NCBI RefSeq assembly: GCF_034009455.1
Contig: NZ_CP125380.1
Location: 3,671,501-3,735,500, forward strand
Source of the DNA: Pseudomonas sp. P5_109
GTDB taxonomy: Bacteria; Pseudomonadota; Gammaproteobacteria; Pseudomonadales; Pseudomonadaceae
Direction of reading: 5' to 3'
Length of the DNA stretch: 64,000 nucleotides
This document shows, in pieces, positions 45,736 to 54,858 of this stretch. Position 1 is the stretch's first letter. Each line of letters begins with the position of its first letter. The notes beneath the pieces were generated by a model that did not search any database, was not told the origin of the DNA, and worked only from the letters and a program-made list of their open reading frames with translations. A program made the translations under genes and the position numbers.

Positions 45736-46788
45736 ATGCATTACAAAGTTTTCGGTCGTAAAACCGGCTTGCGTGTTTCCGAACTGGCGTTGGGCGCCGG
45801 TAATTTCGGCACCGGTTGGGGGCATGGCGCCGAGCGTGACGAAGCCAAGCGCATTTTTGATGGCTACCTGGAAGCCGGCGGCAACTTCATCGATACCGCC
45901 AATGGCTATCAGGGCGGGCAGTCCGAGGCCATGCTCAGCGAATTCATCGCCGCAGAACGGGATCGCCTGGTCATCGCCACCAAGTACACCTTGGGGACTA
46001 CACCGGCAGACGGCATTTCCCACACTGGCAACAGCCGCAAGAACATGGTGCGCGCCGTCGAAGAAAGCCTGAAACGGCTGAAGACTGATCATATAGACCT
46101 GTTCTGGGCTCACATGAGCGACGGCGTGACGCCCATGGAAGAGATCCTGCGCGGCTTCGACGATCTGGTCAGTGCCGGCAAGATTCATTACGCCGGGCTG
46201 TCGAACTTCCCCGCGTGGCGCATCGCCCGCGCCGACCTTTTGGCCGAGGTACGTGGTTTTGCGCCGATTGCCGCGATCCAGATCGAGTACAGCCTCGCCG
46301 AACGCACCGCCGAGCGCGAACAACTGCCGATGGCCGAAGCCCTGGGCCTGGCCGCGACCTTATGGTCGCCCCTGGGTGGCGGCTTCCTGACCGGCAAATA
46401 CCGCAACAGTGAAGGCGACAACCGCGCGAACAAACTCGGCGTGCTGATCCACGCTGAAAAAAGCGCCCGCGAAACCGCCCTGCTCGACACCTTGATCGAC
46501 GTCGCCGTCGCTCTCGAAGTCAGCCCGACCCACGTGGCCATTGCCTGGCTGCGGGAAAAGGCCAAGCGCTCGACCACGGCGCTGATCCCGATCCTCGGTT
46601 CCCGTACCCGTGAACAGCTGGACGCCACATTGGGCGCGCTGGATGTGCAGATGAGTGCTGAGCAGTTGGCGCGACTGGATGGCGTCAGTGACGTGGCCAA
46701 AGGTGTGCCGCACGAATCCATCAGTGGATCAATCGCACGCTTCAGCGGTGGTCAGATCCTCGACTTGCCAATCGTCCCAGTGGCCTGA
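45736..46788 (+). CDS. Aldo/keto reductase
   Basis: 350 residues, TIM-barrel NAD(P)H-dependent oxidoreductase. NFIDTANGYQGGQSE carries the catalytic Asp and Tyr, VIATKYTLG the Lys, and FWAHMSDG the His. The C-terminal loop AIAWLREKAKRSTTALIPILGSR binds the cofactor. The physiological carbonyl substrate cannot be told. Its last 43 codons recur, diverged, 298 bases downstream (see duplication scar). Confidence 0.88.
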   Translation: MHYKVFGRKTGLRVSELALGAGNFGTGWGHGAERDEAKRIFDGYLEAGGNFIDTANGYQGGQSEAMLSEFIAAERDRLVIATKYTLGTTPADGISHTGNSRKNMVRAVEESLKRLKTDHIDLFWAHMSDGVTPMEEILRGFDDLVSAGKIHYAGLSNFPAWRIARADLLAEVRGFAPIAAIQIEYSLAERTAEREQLPMAEALGLAATLWSPLGGGFLTGKYRNSEGDNRANKLGVLIHAEKSARETALLDTLIDVAVALEVSPTHVAIAWLREKAKRSTTALIPILGSRTREQLDATLGALDVQMSAEQLARLDGVSDVAKGVPHESISGSIARFSGGQILDLPIVPVA

Positions 46789-46800
46789 CGCAAATCAAAA

Positions 46801-46892
46801 CTGTGGGAGCGGGCTTGCTCGCGAAAGCGTCATGTCAGTCGACATTGTTGTTGAATGACACACCGCCTTCGCGAGCAAGCCCGCTCCCACAG
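46801..46892. repeat. REPIN, copy 1 of the duplicated segment
   Basis: A standard GTGGGAGCGGGCTTGCTCGC inverted pair directly after the aldo/keto reductase gene. Confidence 0.9.
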
Positions 46893-46903
46893 GGGGTTGT
46901 GTT

Positions 46904-46942
46904 TTACTTATCGACCTTGTGTTTGGCCGCATACAGACACAG
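46904..46942 (-). pseudogene. Fragment of the agmatinase gene 3' end
   Basis: Thirteen codons encoding LCLYAAKHKVDK and stop, identical to the true end of the agmatinase gene at 47201-47239. Beyond it the match ends at a junction (46944-46957). Part of the tandem duplication with period about 298. Confidence 0.85.
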
Positions 46943-46957
46943 CGTTCCCGCACACGC

Positions 46958-47086
46958 GAGCAATTGGCGCGACTCGATGGCGTCAGTGACGTGGCCGAAG
47001 GTGTGCCTCACGAATCCATTTCCGGTTCGTTCGCACGCTTCAGCGGTGGTCAGATCCTCGACTTGCCAATCGTTCCAGTGGCCTGA
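46958..47086 (+). pseudogene. Fragment of the aldo/keto reductase 3' end
   Basis: 43 codons matching the last part of the gene at 46660-46788 and ending in the same TGA. Differences are mainly synonymous (CAG/CAA, CTG/CTC, CCG/CCT, AGTGGATCA/TCCGGTTCG), with few replacements (Lys to Glu, Ile to Phe). That pattern points to a diverged coding allele, not a decaying recent copy. Confidence 0.85.
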
Positions 47087-47098
47087 CACAAATCAAAA

Positions 47099-47188
47099 CT
47101 GTGTGCGGGCTTGCTCGCGAAAGCGTCATGTCAGTCGACATTGTTGTTGAATGACACACCACCTTCGCGAGCAAGCCCGCTCCCACAT
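47099..47188. repeat. REPIN, copy 2, with shortened left arm
   Basis: Same centre as the copy at 46801 (CATGTCAGTCGACATTGTTG), but the left end reads TGTGTGCGGGC in place of TGTGGGAGCGGGC. Confidence 0.85.
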
Positions 47189-47200
47189 TTCGATCGAGTT

Positions 47201-48160
47201 TTACTTATCGACCTTGTGTTTGGCCGCATACAGACACAGCATTTCCATCGCCAGTGTCGCCGCCGCCAGTGAGGTGATCTCTGCGCTGTCATAGGCCGGG
47301 GCCACTTCCACCACGTCCATGCCCACCAGGTTGATCCCGCGCAGACCACCGAGAATCTCCAGCGCCTGCACCGTGCTCAAGCCACCGCACACGGGTGTTC
47401 CGGTGCCTGGCGCGAACGCCGGATCGAGGCAGTCGATGTCGAATGTCAGGTACACCGGGTTGTCGCCGACCCGTGCGCGAATCGCCTCGACTATCGCTTC
47501 GCAGCCACGGCGATGCACTTGCCGCGCGTCGAGTACTTGAAAGCCCTGGTGATCGTCATTGGTGGTGCGCAAACCGATTTGCACCGACCGCGACGGGTCG
47601 ACCAGCCCTTCCTTGGCCGCGTGCCAGAACATGGTGCCGTGGTCGATGCGCTTGCCCTCTTCGTCCGGCCAGGTGTCGCTGTGGGCGTCGAAGTGAATCA
47701 GCGACAACGCACCGTGCTTGCGCGCATGGGCCTTGAGCAACGGATAGGTGATGAAGTGGTCGCCACCAAAGGTCAGCATCGCCGTACCGGCATTGAGGAT
47801 GTGCTCGGCGTGGGCCTCAATCATCTCGGGCGTCGATTGCGGCGAGCCGAAATCAAAGTCGCAATCGCCGTAATCAATCACCGCCAGATGGTCGAATGGG
47901 TCGAAGGTCCATGGCCAATGCCGCTCCCAGGCAATGCCGGTGGACGCCGCACGAATGCCCCGTGGCCCGAAACGCGCACCGGGACGATTGCTGGTTGCCG
48001 TATCGAACGGCACGCCGCTGACGGCCACGTCGACCCCGCGCAAGTCGCGGCTGTAGCGCCGACGCATGAAGCTGGTGATGCCGCCGTAGGTACTTTCGGC
48101 GGCCGTGCCGTAAAGGCTGTCACGGGTAAGGGCTTGATCGTTCTGCACAGGGACGTCCAT
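47201..48160 (-). CDS. speB: Agmatinase (ureohydrolase family)
   Basis: 319 residues; hydrolyses agmatine to putrescine and urea at a di-manganese site. Metal motifs: GGDHF, FDAHSDTW and DIDCLDPAFAPGTGTP, with the downstream VGMDVVEVAPAYD. The sequence resembles E. coli SpeB, though guanidinobutyrase activity (GbuA) cannot be excluded. AAGGAG six bases before ATG 48160 decides the start; ATG 48175 precedes that site. Downstream of a polyamine-binding protein gene, it suggests uptake and catabolism of agmatine or a related compound. Confidence 0.85.
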   Translation of the reverse strand: MDVPVQNDQALTRDSLYGTAAESTYGGITSFMRRRYSRDLRGVDVAVSGVPFDTATSNRPGARFGPRGIRAASTGIAWERHWPWTFDPFDHLAVIDYGDCDFDFGSPQSTPEMIEAHAEHILNAGTAMLTFGGDHFITYPLLKAHARKHGALSLIHFDAHSDTWPDEEGKRIDHGTMFWHAAKEGLVDPSRSVQIGLRTTNDDHQGFQVLDARQVHRRGCEAIVEAIRARVGDNPVYLTFDIDCLDPAFAPGTGTPVCGGLSTVQALEILGGLRGINLVGMDVVEVAPAYDSAEITSLAAATLAMEMLCLYAAKHKVDK

Positions 48161-48181
48161 TTGAGGCTCCTTCATTTCTAG

Positions 48182-49273
48182 TTATTGGCGGCTACGGAAA
48201 GTGGTCCACAAGCGGGTGCGCTGGCGCATGTCCTTGAGGCTCATGCTGCGGTCGGCGTACAGCCGGCCACGTACCTCGGCGGGCGGGTAAATGTCCGGGT
48301 CGGTGCGCACGGCTTCATCCACCAGCGGCGTGGCAGCCTGGTTGGCGGTGGCAAAAAACAGCGTGTTGGTCAGCGCCGCAACGGACTCGGGGCGCAGCAT
48401 GAATTCGATGAACTGGCGGGCGGCCTCGGGGTGTGGCGCGTCCTTGGGGATCGCCAGATTGTCTTGCCACACGATGGTGCCTTCCCTGGGAATCCGGTAG
48501 GCGATTTCATAGGGTTTGTTGGCCTTGCGCGCCTGATCGGCCGCCATGCTGGCGTCACCGTTGTAAGTCAATGCAAGGCAGAGGCTGCCATTGGCCAGAT
48601 CGTTGATCTGCCGCCCACTGGCGACATAAAGCACTGAAGGCTGCAATTGATGCAATAACGCTTGAGCCGCATCGAGATCTTGCTTGTCGGTGCTGTACGG
48701 ATCCTTGCCCAGATAATGCAATGCCAGGCCGATTACCTCCTGCGGTGAGTCAATGACCGCGATGCCACAGTCCTTCAGCTTGCTGGCGTATTCGGGCTTG
48801 AACAGCAGGTCCAGGCTGTTGAGCGGTACATTCGGCAAGCGTTTACGCACCGCCTCGACATTCATCCCAAGCCCCAGAGTGCCCCAGGTATAGGGCACGC
48901 CATAACGATTACCGGGGTCGACCGCGGCCATTTTCTCCAGCAGGTCGGGATCAAGATTGGCGTAGCCCTTCAGGCCTTCATGAGGAATGGCCTTGAGCGC
49001 ACCTGCCGCCAGGCCGCGAGCCAGGACACTGGACGACGGGACAACCACATCGTACCCACTGCCCCCGGTGAGCAGCTTGGTTTCGAGTACCTCCGGCGCA
49101 TCAAAGGTGTCGTAGCGCACATGGATGCCGGTTTCCTGCTCGAACCGTTGCAGGGTTTCGGGGGCGACGTAATCGGCCCAACTGTACAGATTGACCACCT
49201 TGTCTTCGGCCTGGGCCGAAACGGCGACGGCGAACAACAGCGCGGGTAAACACAGCTTGAACATGGGAGCCAT
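48182..49273 (-). CDS. Polyamine ABC transporter substrate-binding protein
   Basis: 363 residues of the PotF/SpuD type. Signal peptide MFKLCLPALLFAVAVSAQA, then VNLYSWADYVAPETLQRFEQETGI, the family opening, and VPYTWGTLGLGMN near residue 145. No permease or ATPase gene accompanies it here, so it must share a transporter encoded elsewhere or act as a sensor. It is 21 bases upstream of speB on the same strand. Start 49273 has AGGTG upstream; a short form starts at 49264. Confidence 0.85.
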   Translation of the reverse strand: MAPMFKLCLPALLFAVAVSAQAEDKVVNLYSWADYVAPETLQRFEQETGIHVRYDTFDAPEVLETKLLTGGSGYDVVVPSSSVLARGLAAGALKAIPHEGLKGYANLDPDLLEKMAAVDPGNRYGVPYTWGTLGLGMNVEAVRKRLPNVPLNSLDLLFKPEYASKLKDCGIAVIDSPQEVIGLALHYLGKDPYSTDKQDLDAAQALLHQLQPSVLYVASGRQINDLANGSLCLALTYNGDASMAADQARKANKPYEIAYRIPREGTIVWQDNLAIPKDAPHPEAARQFIEFMLRPESVAALTNTLFFATANQAATPLVDEAVRTDPDIYPPAEVRGRLYADRSMSLKDMRQRTRLWTTFRSRQ

Positions 49274-49323
49274 GACGAACACCTGACCAGAGGAAGTGGT
49301 TGCAGGATGCGTCGTCGGATACA

Positions 49324-49338
49324 TTGGTAAAATACCAA
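49324..49338. promoter_or_regulatory. Palindromic operator between the polyamine-binding gene and lysR
   Basis: TTGGTA-AAA-TACCAA, a perfect inverted repeat in the 101-base gap between the two divergent genes. Its T-N-A spacing and place fit an LTTR recognition site, probably of the adjacent LysR protein. Confidence 0.6.
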
Positions 49339-49374
49339 GTTAATTATCCTGACTTTATGACGGAGTAATGTTTG

Positions 49375-50268
49375 ATGCTCGGCCAACTCCACGATCTGGA
49401 TCTGCAATTGCTGCGTCTGTTTGTCAGCGTGGTGGAGTGCGGCGGTTTCAGCGCCGCCCAGGGCGAACTGGGCTTGAGCCAGTCGAGCATCAGCCAGCAA
49501 ATGGCCAAACTGGAAACCCGTCTGGGCTATCGCTTGTGCAGTCGCGGAAAGGGCGGATTCAAGATCACCGCCAAGGGCGAACAACTGCTCAACGCCACGC
49601 GCACCCTGTTCCAATCCATCGAAGCCTTCCGCCATCAATCCAACGGCGTGGCCGGGCGTTTGATCGGCGAGGTACGTCTGGGGCTGTCCGAAGCCCTCGA
49701 TCAATCGGTGCTGCAACGGGTGGCCGAGGCGATCCGGCGCTTTCGTGAGCGGGACGAGTCCGTGCGTATCGAACTGATCAGCGCCATGCCCGGTGAAATG
49801 GAACGCTTGCTGCTGCAACAGCGGCTGGACCTGGCCATCGGCTATTTCTCACAAGTGCAAAGCGCGTTCGACTACCGTGAACTGTTCATTGAAACCCAGC
49901 ATCTGTATTGCGCCCCCGGCCATCCGCTGTTCAACAACAGGTCCCCGGACGATCAGGCTCTGCAGGCCTGCGACCGGGTCGACCACCCCTACCGTTTTCT
50001 GCGCAGTGACGAGCCCTTTCAGGGAAAGCTGTGTTCGGCCCGTTCGGAACAGGTCGAAGGCACCCTCGCCTTCATCCTGTCCGGCAAACATGTCGGTTAT
50101 CTGCCCAACCACTTTGCCCGCACCTGGGAAAACCAAGGCTTGCTCCGCTCCGTGCGGCGCAGCGACATGAGTTTCGATGTCGCGTTTCACCTGGCCCGGC
50201 ACCGGGCGCAGGTGGCCGGTGATGCGCAGAAGGCCTTCGAAGAGGACCTGCTCGCGGCGTTTGCCTGA
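49375..50268 (+). CDS. LysR-family regulator of the polyamine/agmatine unit
   Basis: 297 residues. The HTH is LRLFVSVVECGGFSAAQGELGLSQSSISQQMAKLETRLGYRLCSRG, followed by an effector domain. GGAG nine bases before ATG 49375 decides the start over the TTG one codon upstream. Divergent from the polyamine-binding protein and speB genes with a palindromic site between, it is their likely regulator. Confidence 0.88.
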   Translation: MLGQLHDLDLQLLRLFVSVVECGGFSAAQGELGLSQSSISQQMAKLETRLGYRLCSRGKGGFKITAKGEQLLNATRTLFQSIEAFRHQSNGVAGRLIGEVRLGLSEALDQSVLQRVAEAIRRFRERDESVRIELISAMPGEMERLLLQQRLDLAIGYFSQVQSAFDYRELFIETQHLYCAPGHPLFNNRSPDDQALQACDRVDHPYRFLRSDEPFQGKLCSARSEQVEGTLAFILSGKHVGYLPNHFARTWENQGLLRSVRRSDMSFDVAFHLARHRAQVAGDAQKAFEEDLLAAFA

Positions 50269-50408
50269 AATCGTCTTGGTCTACGCTGTAACAGTATCGG
50301 ACACGTACATGCAAAAATGCACAGATAACCTGCACTTATCCCGGTTGTACAAGGCAAATTTGCACTGATACGATCCCTCACCGCTCGCGCGCGAGCATCT
50401 CGATAAAG

Positions 50409-50416
50409 AACAATAA
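50409..50416 (+). promoter_or_regulatory. Hfq/Crc CA motif at the HIBCH gene
   Basis: AACAATAA, a full match to AANAAYAA, ends four bases before the AGGGAG ribosome-binding site (50421-50426). This is the usual position for translational repression by Hfq and Crc. Confidence 0.6.
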
Positions 50417-50432
50417 AAGCAGGGAGTTAGTG

Positions 50433-51539
50433 ATGACTGCTCAGGTGTTTTCTCCGGGGACTCAGTCCATGGATGCCATGCAAAACGAAGTGCTGGCCGA
50501 AGTGCGCAACCACATTGGTCATCTGACCCTCAACCGCCCCGCCGGTCTCAATGCCCTCACCCTCGACATGGTGCGCAACCTGCACCGCCAGCTCGATGCC
50601 TGGGCTCAGGATTCGCAAGTGCATGCCGTAGTCCTGCGTGGCGCCGGGGAAAAAGCCTTCTGCGCCGGCGGCGACATTCGCTCGCTGCATGACAGCTTCA
50701 AAAGCGGCGACACCTTGCACGAAGATTTCTTCGTCGAGGAATACGCCCTCGATCTCGCGATCCACCATTACCGCAAACCGGTGCTGGCCCTGATGGACGG
50801 TTTTGTCCTCGGCGGCGGCATGGGCCTGGTGCAGGGCGCGGACCTGCGCGTGGTTACCGAGAAAAGCCGCCTGGCCATGCCGGAAGTCGGCATCGGCTAC
50901 TTCCCGGACGTCGGCGGCAGTTACTTCCTGCCGCGCATCCCCGGTGAACTGGGGATTTACCTCGGCGTCAGCGGCGTACAGATTCGCGCCGCCGATGCTC
51001 TGTATTGCGGCTTGGCCGACTGGTACCTGGAAAGCGACAAACTGGGGACGCTGGACGAACATCTCGACCAGCTCGAATGGCACGACACGCCGCTCAAGGA
51101 CCTGCAAGGCCTGCTGGCGAAATTCGCCGTGCAGCAACTGCCCGACGCGCCACTGGCGACTTTGCGCCCGGCTATCGACCACTTCTTCGCCCAACCCGAT
51201 GTGCCGAGTATTGTGGAGCAACTGCGTCAGGTTACGGTCGCCGACAGCCATGCGTGGGCCGTCAGCACCGCCGACCTGCTGCAAACCCGCTCGCCGCTGG
51301 CCATGGCCGTAACCCTGGAAATGCTCCGTCGCGGACGCGAGCTGCCGCTTGAGCAATGCTTCGCCCTGGAGCTGCATCTGGACCGCCAGTGGTTCGAACG
51401 CGGCGACCTGATCGAAGGCGTGCGCGCCTTGCTGATCGACAAAGACAAAACACCACGCTGGAACCCGCCTACCCTCGAGGCGCTTGACGCCGAACACGTG
51501 GCGAGCTTCTTCAGCGGGTTTGACCGGAGCGAGAGCTGA
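50433..51539 (+). CDS. 3-hydroxyisobutyryl-CoA hydrolase
   Basis: A crotonase-fold enzyme of 368 residues, longer than simple enoyl-CoA hydratases. GAGEKAFCAGGDIRSLH forms the first oxyanion-hole segment. GGGMGLVQGADLRVVTEK followed by PEVGIGYFPDVGGSYFLPR is the pattern of HIBCH enzymes, with the catalytic Glu and Asp there. In valine degradation it frees 3-hydroxyisobutyrate. The next gene, three bases on, encodes an acyl-CoA dehydrogenase, consistent with isobutyryl-CoA oxidation. AGGGAG decides ATG 50433. Confidence 0.85.
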   Translation: MTAQVFSPGTQSMDAMQNEVLAEVRNHIGHLTLNRPAGLNALTLDMVRNLHRQLDAWAQDSQVHAVVLRGAGEKAFCAGGDIRSLHDSFKSGDTLHEDFFVEEYALDLAIHHYRKPVLALMDGFVLGGGMGLVQGADLRVVTEKSRLAMPEVGIGYFPDVGGSYFLPRIPGELGIYLGVSGVQIRAADALYCGLADWYLESDKLGTLDEHLDQLEWHDTPLKDLQGLLAKFAVQQLPDAPLATLRPAIDHFFAQPDVPSIVEQLRQVTVADSHAWAVSTADLLQTRSPLAMAVTLEMLRRGRELPLEQCFALELHLDRQWFERGDLIEGVRALLIDKDKTPRWNPPTLEALDAEHVASFFSGFDRSES

Positions 51540-51542
51540 GCC

Positions 51543-52694
51543 ATGCACGATATCGAATTGAGCGAAGAGCAAGTCATGATCCGCGACATGGCCCGGGATT
51601 TTGCCCGTGGCGAAATCGCGCCCCATGCCCAGGCCTGGGAAAAGGCCGGCTGGATCGACGACGGCCTGGTGGCGAAGATGGGTGAGCTGGGCCTGCTCGG
51701 CATGGTGGTCCCCGAAGAATGGGGCGGCACCTATGTCGACTACGTGGCCTACGCCCTGGCCGTGGAAGAAATCTCCGCCGGCGACGGCGCTACCGGCGCC
51801 TTCATGAGCATCCACAACTCAGTGGGTTGCGGGCCGGTGCTCAACTACGGCAGCGAAGAACAGAAACAGACCTGGCTGGCGGACCTGGCCAGCGGCCAGG
51901 CCATCGGCTGCTTCTGCCTGACCGAACCCCAGGCCGGTTCCGAGGCGCACAACCTGCGCACGCGCGCCGAACTGCGCGACGGCCAGTGGGTGATCAACGG
52001 CGCCAAGCAATTCGTCAGCAACGGCAAGCGGGCCAAGCTGGCGATCGTGTTTGCCGTGACCGATCCGGACCTGGGCAAGCGTGGCATCTCAGCGTTCCTG
52101 GTACCGACCGACACCGCTGGTTTTATCGTCGATCGCACCGAACACAAGATGGGCATCCGCGCTTCCGATACCTGCGCCGTCACCCTGAACAACTGCACCA
52201 TCCCCGAAGCCAACCTGCTGGGTGAGCGCGGCAAGGGCCTGGCCATCGCCCTGTCCAACCTCGAAGGCGGTCGCATCGGCATCGCCGCCCAGGCGCTGGG
52301 CATCGCCCGCGCGGCGTTCGAAGCGGCGTTGGCCTACTCCCGTGATCGGGTGCAATTTGGCAAGACGATCAATGAACACCAGAGCATCGCCAACCTGCTG
52401 GCCGACATGCACATGCAGTTGAACGCCGCACGGTTGCTGATCCTGCACGCCGCGCGCCTGCGCACGGCGGGCAAACCCTGCCTGTCGGAGGCCTCACAAG
52501 CCAAGCTGTTTGCATCGGAAATGGCGGAAAAGGTCTGCTCGTCGGCCATTCAGATTCATGGCGGCTACGGCTACCTGGAAGACTATCCGGTGGAGAAGTA
52601 CTACCGGGATGCGCGGATCACGCAGATCTACGAAGGGTCGAGTGAGATTCAGCGGATGGTGATTGCCCGCGAACTGAAGAACTATCTGGTTTAA
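51543..52694 (+). CDS. Acyl-CoA dehydrogenase (probably isobutyryl-CoA)
   Basis: 383 residues, FAD flavoenzyme. [20 protein letters not shown] binds FAD and substrate; the C terminus has [34 protein letters not shown], the last Glu region being catalytic. It lies in a two-gene unit with HIBCH, so it likely works in valine degradation. Electrons would pass to ETF. A REPIN separates it from the converging operon. Confidence 0.88.
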   Translation: MHDIELSEEQVMIRDMARDFARGEIAPHAQAWEKAGWIDDGLVAKMGELGLLGMVVPEEWGGTYVDYVAYALAVEEISAGDGATGAFMSIHNSVGCGPVLNYGSEEQKQTWLADLASGQAIGCFCLTEPQAGSEAHNLRTRAELRDGQWVINGAKQFVSNGKRAKLAIVFAVTDPDLGKRGISAFLVPTDTAGFIVDRTEHKMGIRASDTCAVTLNNCTIPEANLLGERGKGLAIALSNLEGGRIGIAAQALGIARAAFEAALAYSRDRVQFGKTINEHQSIANLLADMHMQLNAARLLILHAARLRTAGKPCLSEASQAKLFASEMAEKVCSSAIQIHGGYGYLEDYPVEKYYRDARITQIYEGSSEIQRMVIARELKNYLV

Positions 52695-52705
52695 AAGCTC
52701 AAAAG

Positions 52706-52790
52706 CTTCGCGAGCAAGCCCGCTCCCACATTGGATCTCAGCGTCTATGAGGTCCCTTGTGGGAGCGGGCTTGCTCGCGAAGGCGTCAGT
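52706..52790. repeat. REPIN at a convergent junction
   Basis: Reverse arrangement: CTTCGCGAGCAAGCCCGCTC arm, short centre, then GTGGGAGCGGGCTTGCTCGC. It lies between two tail-to-tail catabolic operons. Confidence 0.9.
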
Positions 52791-52802
52791 CAGACCGCCA
52801 TT

Positions 52803-53576
52803 TTACTTACCTTGGAACTCGGCTTCCCGCTTGGCAATGAACGCCGCCATCCCTTCCTTCTGATCCTGCGTCGCAAACGCCGCATGGAACACCCGGCGCT
52901 CAAAGCGCACGCCTTCAGCCAGGCTCACTTCAAAGGCACGGTTGACGCTTTCCTTGACCATCATCGCGATCGGCAGCGACTTCTTGGCGATCAGCGCCGC
53001 GACTTTCAGCGCTTCATCCAGCAGTTCATCGCTCGGCACGATACGCGCCACGATGCCGCAACGCTCCGCTTCCACGGCATCGATCAAACGCCCGCTCAGG
53101 CACATTTCCATGGCCTTGGCCTTGCCCACGGCACGGGTCAGGCGCTGGGTACCGCCCATGCCCGGCAACACGCCGAGGTTGATTTCCGGCTGGCCGAACT
53201 TCGCATTGTCGCCAGCCAGGATGAAGTCGCACATCAACGCCAGCTCACAGCCGCCACCCAGGGCAAAACCGTTGACCGCCGCGATGATCGGCTTGCGGCG
53301 ATTGGCCACGCGATCGCTGTCGCTGAACAGATCGTCGATGTAGATCTGCGGATAGGTCAGCTCGGCCATTTCCTTGATGTCGGCACCGGCGGCGAAGGCT
53401 TTTTTCGAACCGGTCAGGACGATGCAACCAATGTTGGAGTCTGCCTCGAAACCATCAAGGGCCTGGTTCAGTTCGCTGACGATCTGCGCGTTCAACGCGT
53501 TCAGCGCCTGCGGACGGTTGAGGGTGATCAGGCCAACGCGGCCGTGGGTTTCCAGCAAAATCGTTTCATAGCTCAC
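52803..53576 (-). CDS. Enoyl-CoA hydratase
   Basis: 257 residues, the normal crotonase length. [12 protein letters not shown] and [15 protein letters not shown] form the oxyanion hole, and [19 protein letters not shown] includes the catalytic glutamates. It starts at GTG 53576-53574, with AAGGAG seven bases upstream; no ATG fits. It is the last gene of a five-gene minus-strand operon (corresponding by order to PP_2217 of P. putida, from memory). Confidence 0.9.
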   Translation of the reverse strand: MSYETILLETHGRVGLITLNRPQALNALNAQIVSELNQALDGFEADSNIGCIVLTGSKKAFAAGADIKEMAELTYPQIYIDDLFSDSDRVANRRKPIIAAVNGFALGGGCELALMCDFILAGDNAKFGQPEINLGVLPGMGGTQRLTRAVGKAKAMEMCLSGRLIDAVEAERCGIVARIVPSDELLDEALKVAALIAKKSLPIAMMVKESVNRAFEVSLAEGVRFERRVFHAAFATQDQKEGMAAFIAKREAEFQGK

Positions 53577-53589
53577 AGGGGACTCCTTC

Positions 53590-54717
53590 TTATAGATTGC
53601 GCGAAATGACCATGCGCTGAATATCGCTGGTGCCTTCGTAGATCTGGCAGACCCGCACGTCGCGGTAGATGCGCTCCAGCGGGAAGTCGTTGAGATAACC
53701 GTAGCCACCGAGGGTTTGCAGCGCCGAGGAGCATACCTTCTCGGCCATTTCCGAGGCGAACAGTTTGGCCATCGAGGCCTCGACCAGGGCCGGCTGGCCA
53801 CTGTCACGCAGGGCGGCAGCGTAGTGCACCATTTGCCGCGCCACGGCGATCTGGGTCGCCATGTCCGCCAGGCGGAAGGCTACGGCCTGATGTTCGATGA
53901 TAGGTTTGCCGAAGCTTTCGCGTTCCCGCGCATAGTCGCGAGCCGCTTCGAAGGCGGCGCGGGCCATGCCCACCGATTGCGAAGCGATGCCGACGCGGCC
54001 GCCTTCAAGGTTGGCCAGGGCAATTTTGTAGCCTTCGCCCTCTTCACCCAGGCGGTTCGCCACCGGGACCTTCACGTCTTCGAAAAGGATCTGGCAGGTG
54101 TCGGATGCATGCTGACCGAGCTTGTCTTCGACCCGGGCGACTTTGTAGCCCGGCGAGTCGGTGGGCACGATGAACGCGCTGATGCCACGCTTGCCGGCGT
54201 TCGGATCGGTCACCGCAAACACGATCACCACCCCGGCGTTCTGCCCGGAAGTGATGAATTGCTTGCAGCCATTGAGTACGTAGTGATCACCTTCCAGGCG
54301 CGCACGGGTTTTCAGGCCGCTGGCGTCGGAACCGGCCTGGGGCTCGGTCAGCGCAAAGGCGCCGAGCATCGCACCGCTGGCCAAAGGCTTGAGGAAGCGC
54401 TCTTTCTGGTCGTCATTGCCGTAGTTGAGGATCGGCACACAGCCCACGGAGTTATGCACGCTCATGATGGTCGAGCAGGCGCCATCGCCAGCGGCGATTT
54501 CTTCCAGGGCCATGGCATAGGCCAGGTAACCGGTGTCGCATCCGCCCCACTGCTCCGGCACCAGCATGCCGAAGAAGCCCAGCCCGGCCATCTCGCCGAT
54601 GGCTTCCTTGGGAAAACGGTGCTCGCGATCCCATTCGGCGGCAAACGGCTTCAGCCGTTCCTGGGCAAAGTCCCGGGCCATGTCGCGGATCTGTTGTTGG
54701 TCGTCATTGGGGATCAT
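53590..54717 (-). CDS. Acyl-CoA dehydrogenase, short/branched chain
   Basis: 375 residues. [20 protein letters not shown] and [33 protein letters not shown] are the FAD and catalytic base regions. Within the operon it follows thiolase across a REPIN and precedes enoyl-CoA hydratase by 13 bases. With the SDR, thiolase and ligase it makes a complete beta-oxidation set for a short or methyl-branched acid, for example the 2-methylbutyrate part of isoleucine breakdown. Confidence 0.9.
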   Translation of the reverse strand: MIPNDDQQQIRDMARDFAQERLKPFAAEWDREHRFPKEAIGEMAGLGFFGMLVPEQWGGCDTGYLAYAMALEEIAAGDGACSTIMSVHNSVGCVPILNYGNDDQKERFLKPLASGAMLGAFALTEPQAGSDASGLKTRARLEGDHYVLNGCKQFITSGQNAGVVIVFAVTDPNAGKRGISAFIVPTDSPGYKVARVEDKLGQHASDTCQILFEDVKVPVANRLGEEGEGYKIALANLEGGRVGIASQSVGMARAAFEAARDYARERESFGKPIIEHQAVAFRLADMATQIAVARQMVHYAAALRDSGQPALVEASMAKLFASEMAEKVCSSALQTLGGYGYLNDFPLERIYRDVRVCQIYEGTSDIQRMVISRNL

Positions 54718-54744
54718 GGTGAATCCTTAAAATTTAATTGCCCC

Positions 54745-54848
54745 CTGTAGGAGCGAGCTTGCTCGCGAAGAACGTCAGGGCACCGCGTTCATCCAGGCGC
54801 CCCGCGTCATCGTTAACGCCCATCGCGAGCAGGCTCGCTCCTACAAGG
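54745..54848. repeat. REPIN inside the beta-oxidation operon
   Basis: TGTAGGAGCGAGCTTGCTCG type with the CGTCATCGTTAACGCCCATC core of the array family. Located between the thiolase and acyl-CoA dehydrogenase genes of one operon. Confidence 0.9.
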
Positions 54849-54858
54849 GATTGCGTAG

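Noticed and set aside
46904..47089. A 61-codon minus-strand frame between the aldo/keto reductase and speB
   Set aside because: It joins the antisense of the reductase fragment to the speB fragment and is explained by the duplication.
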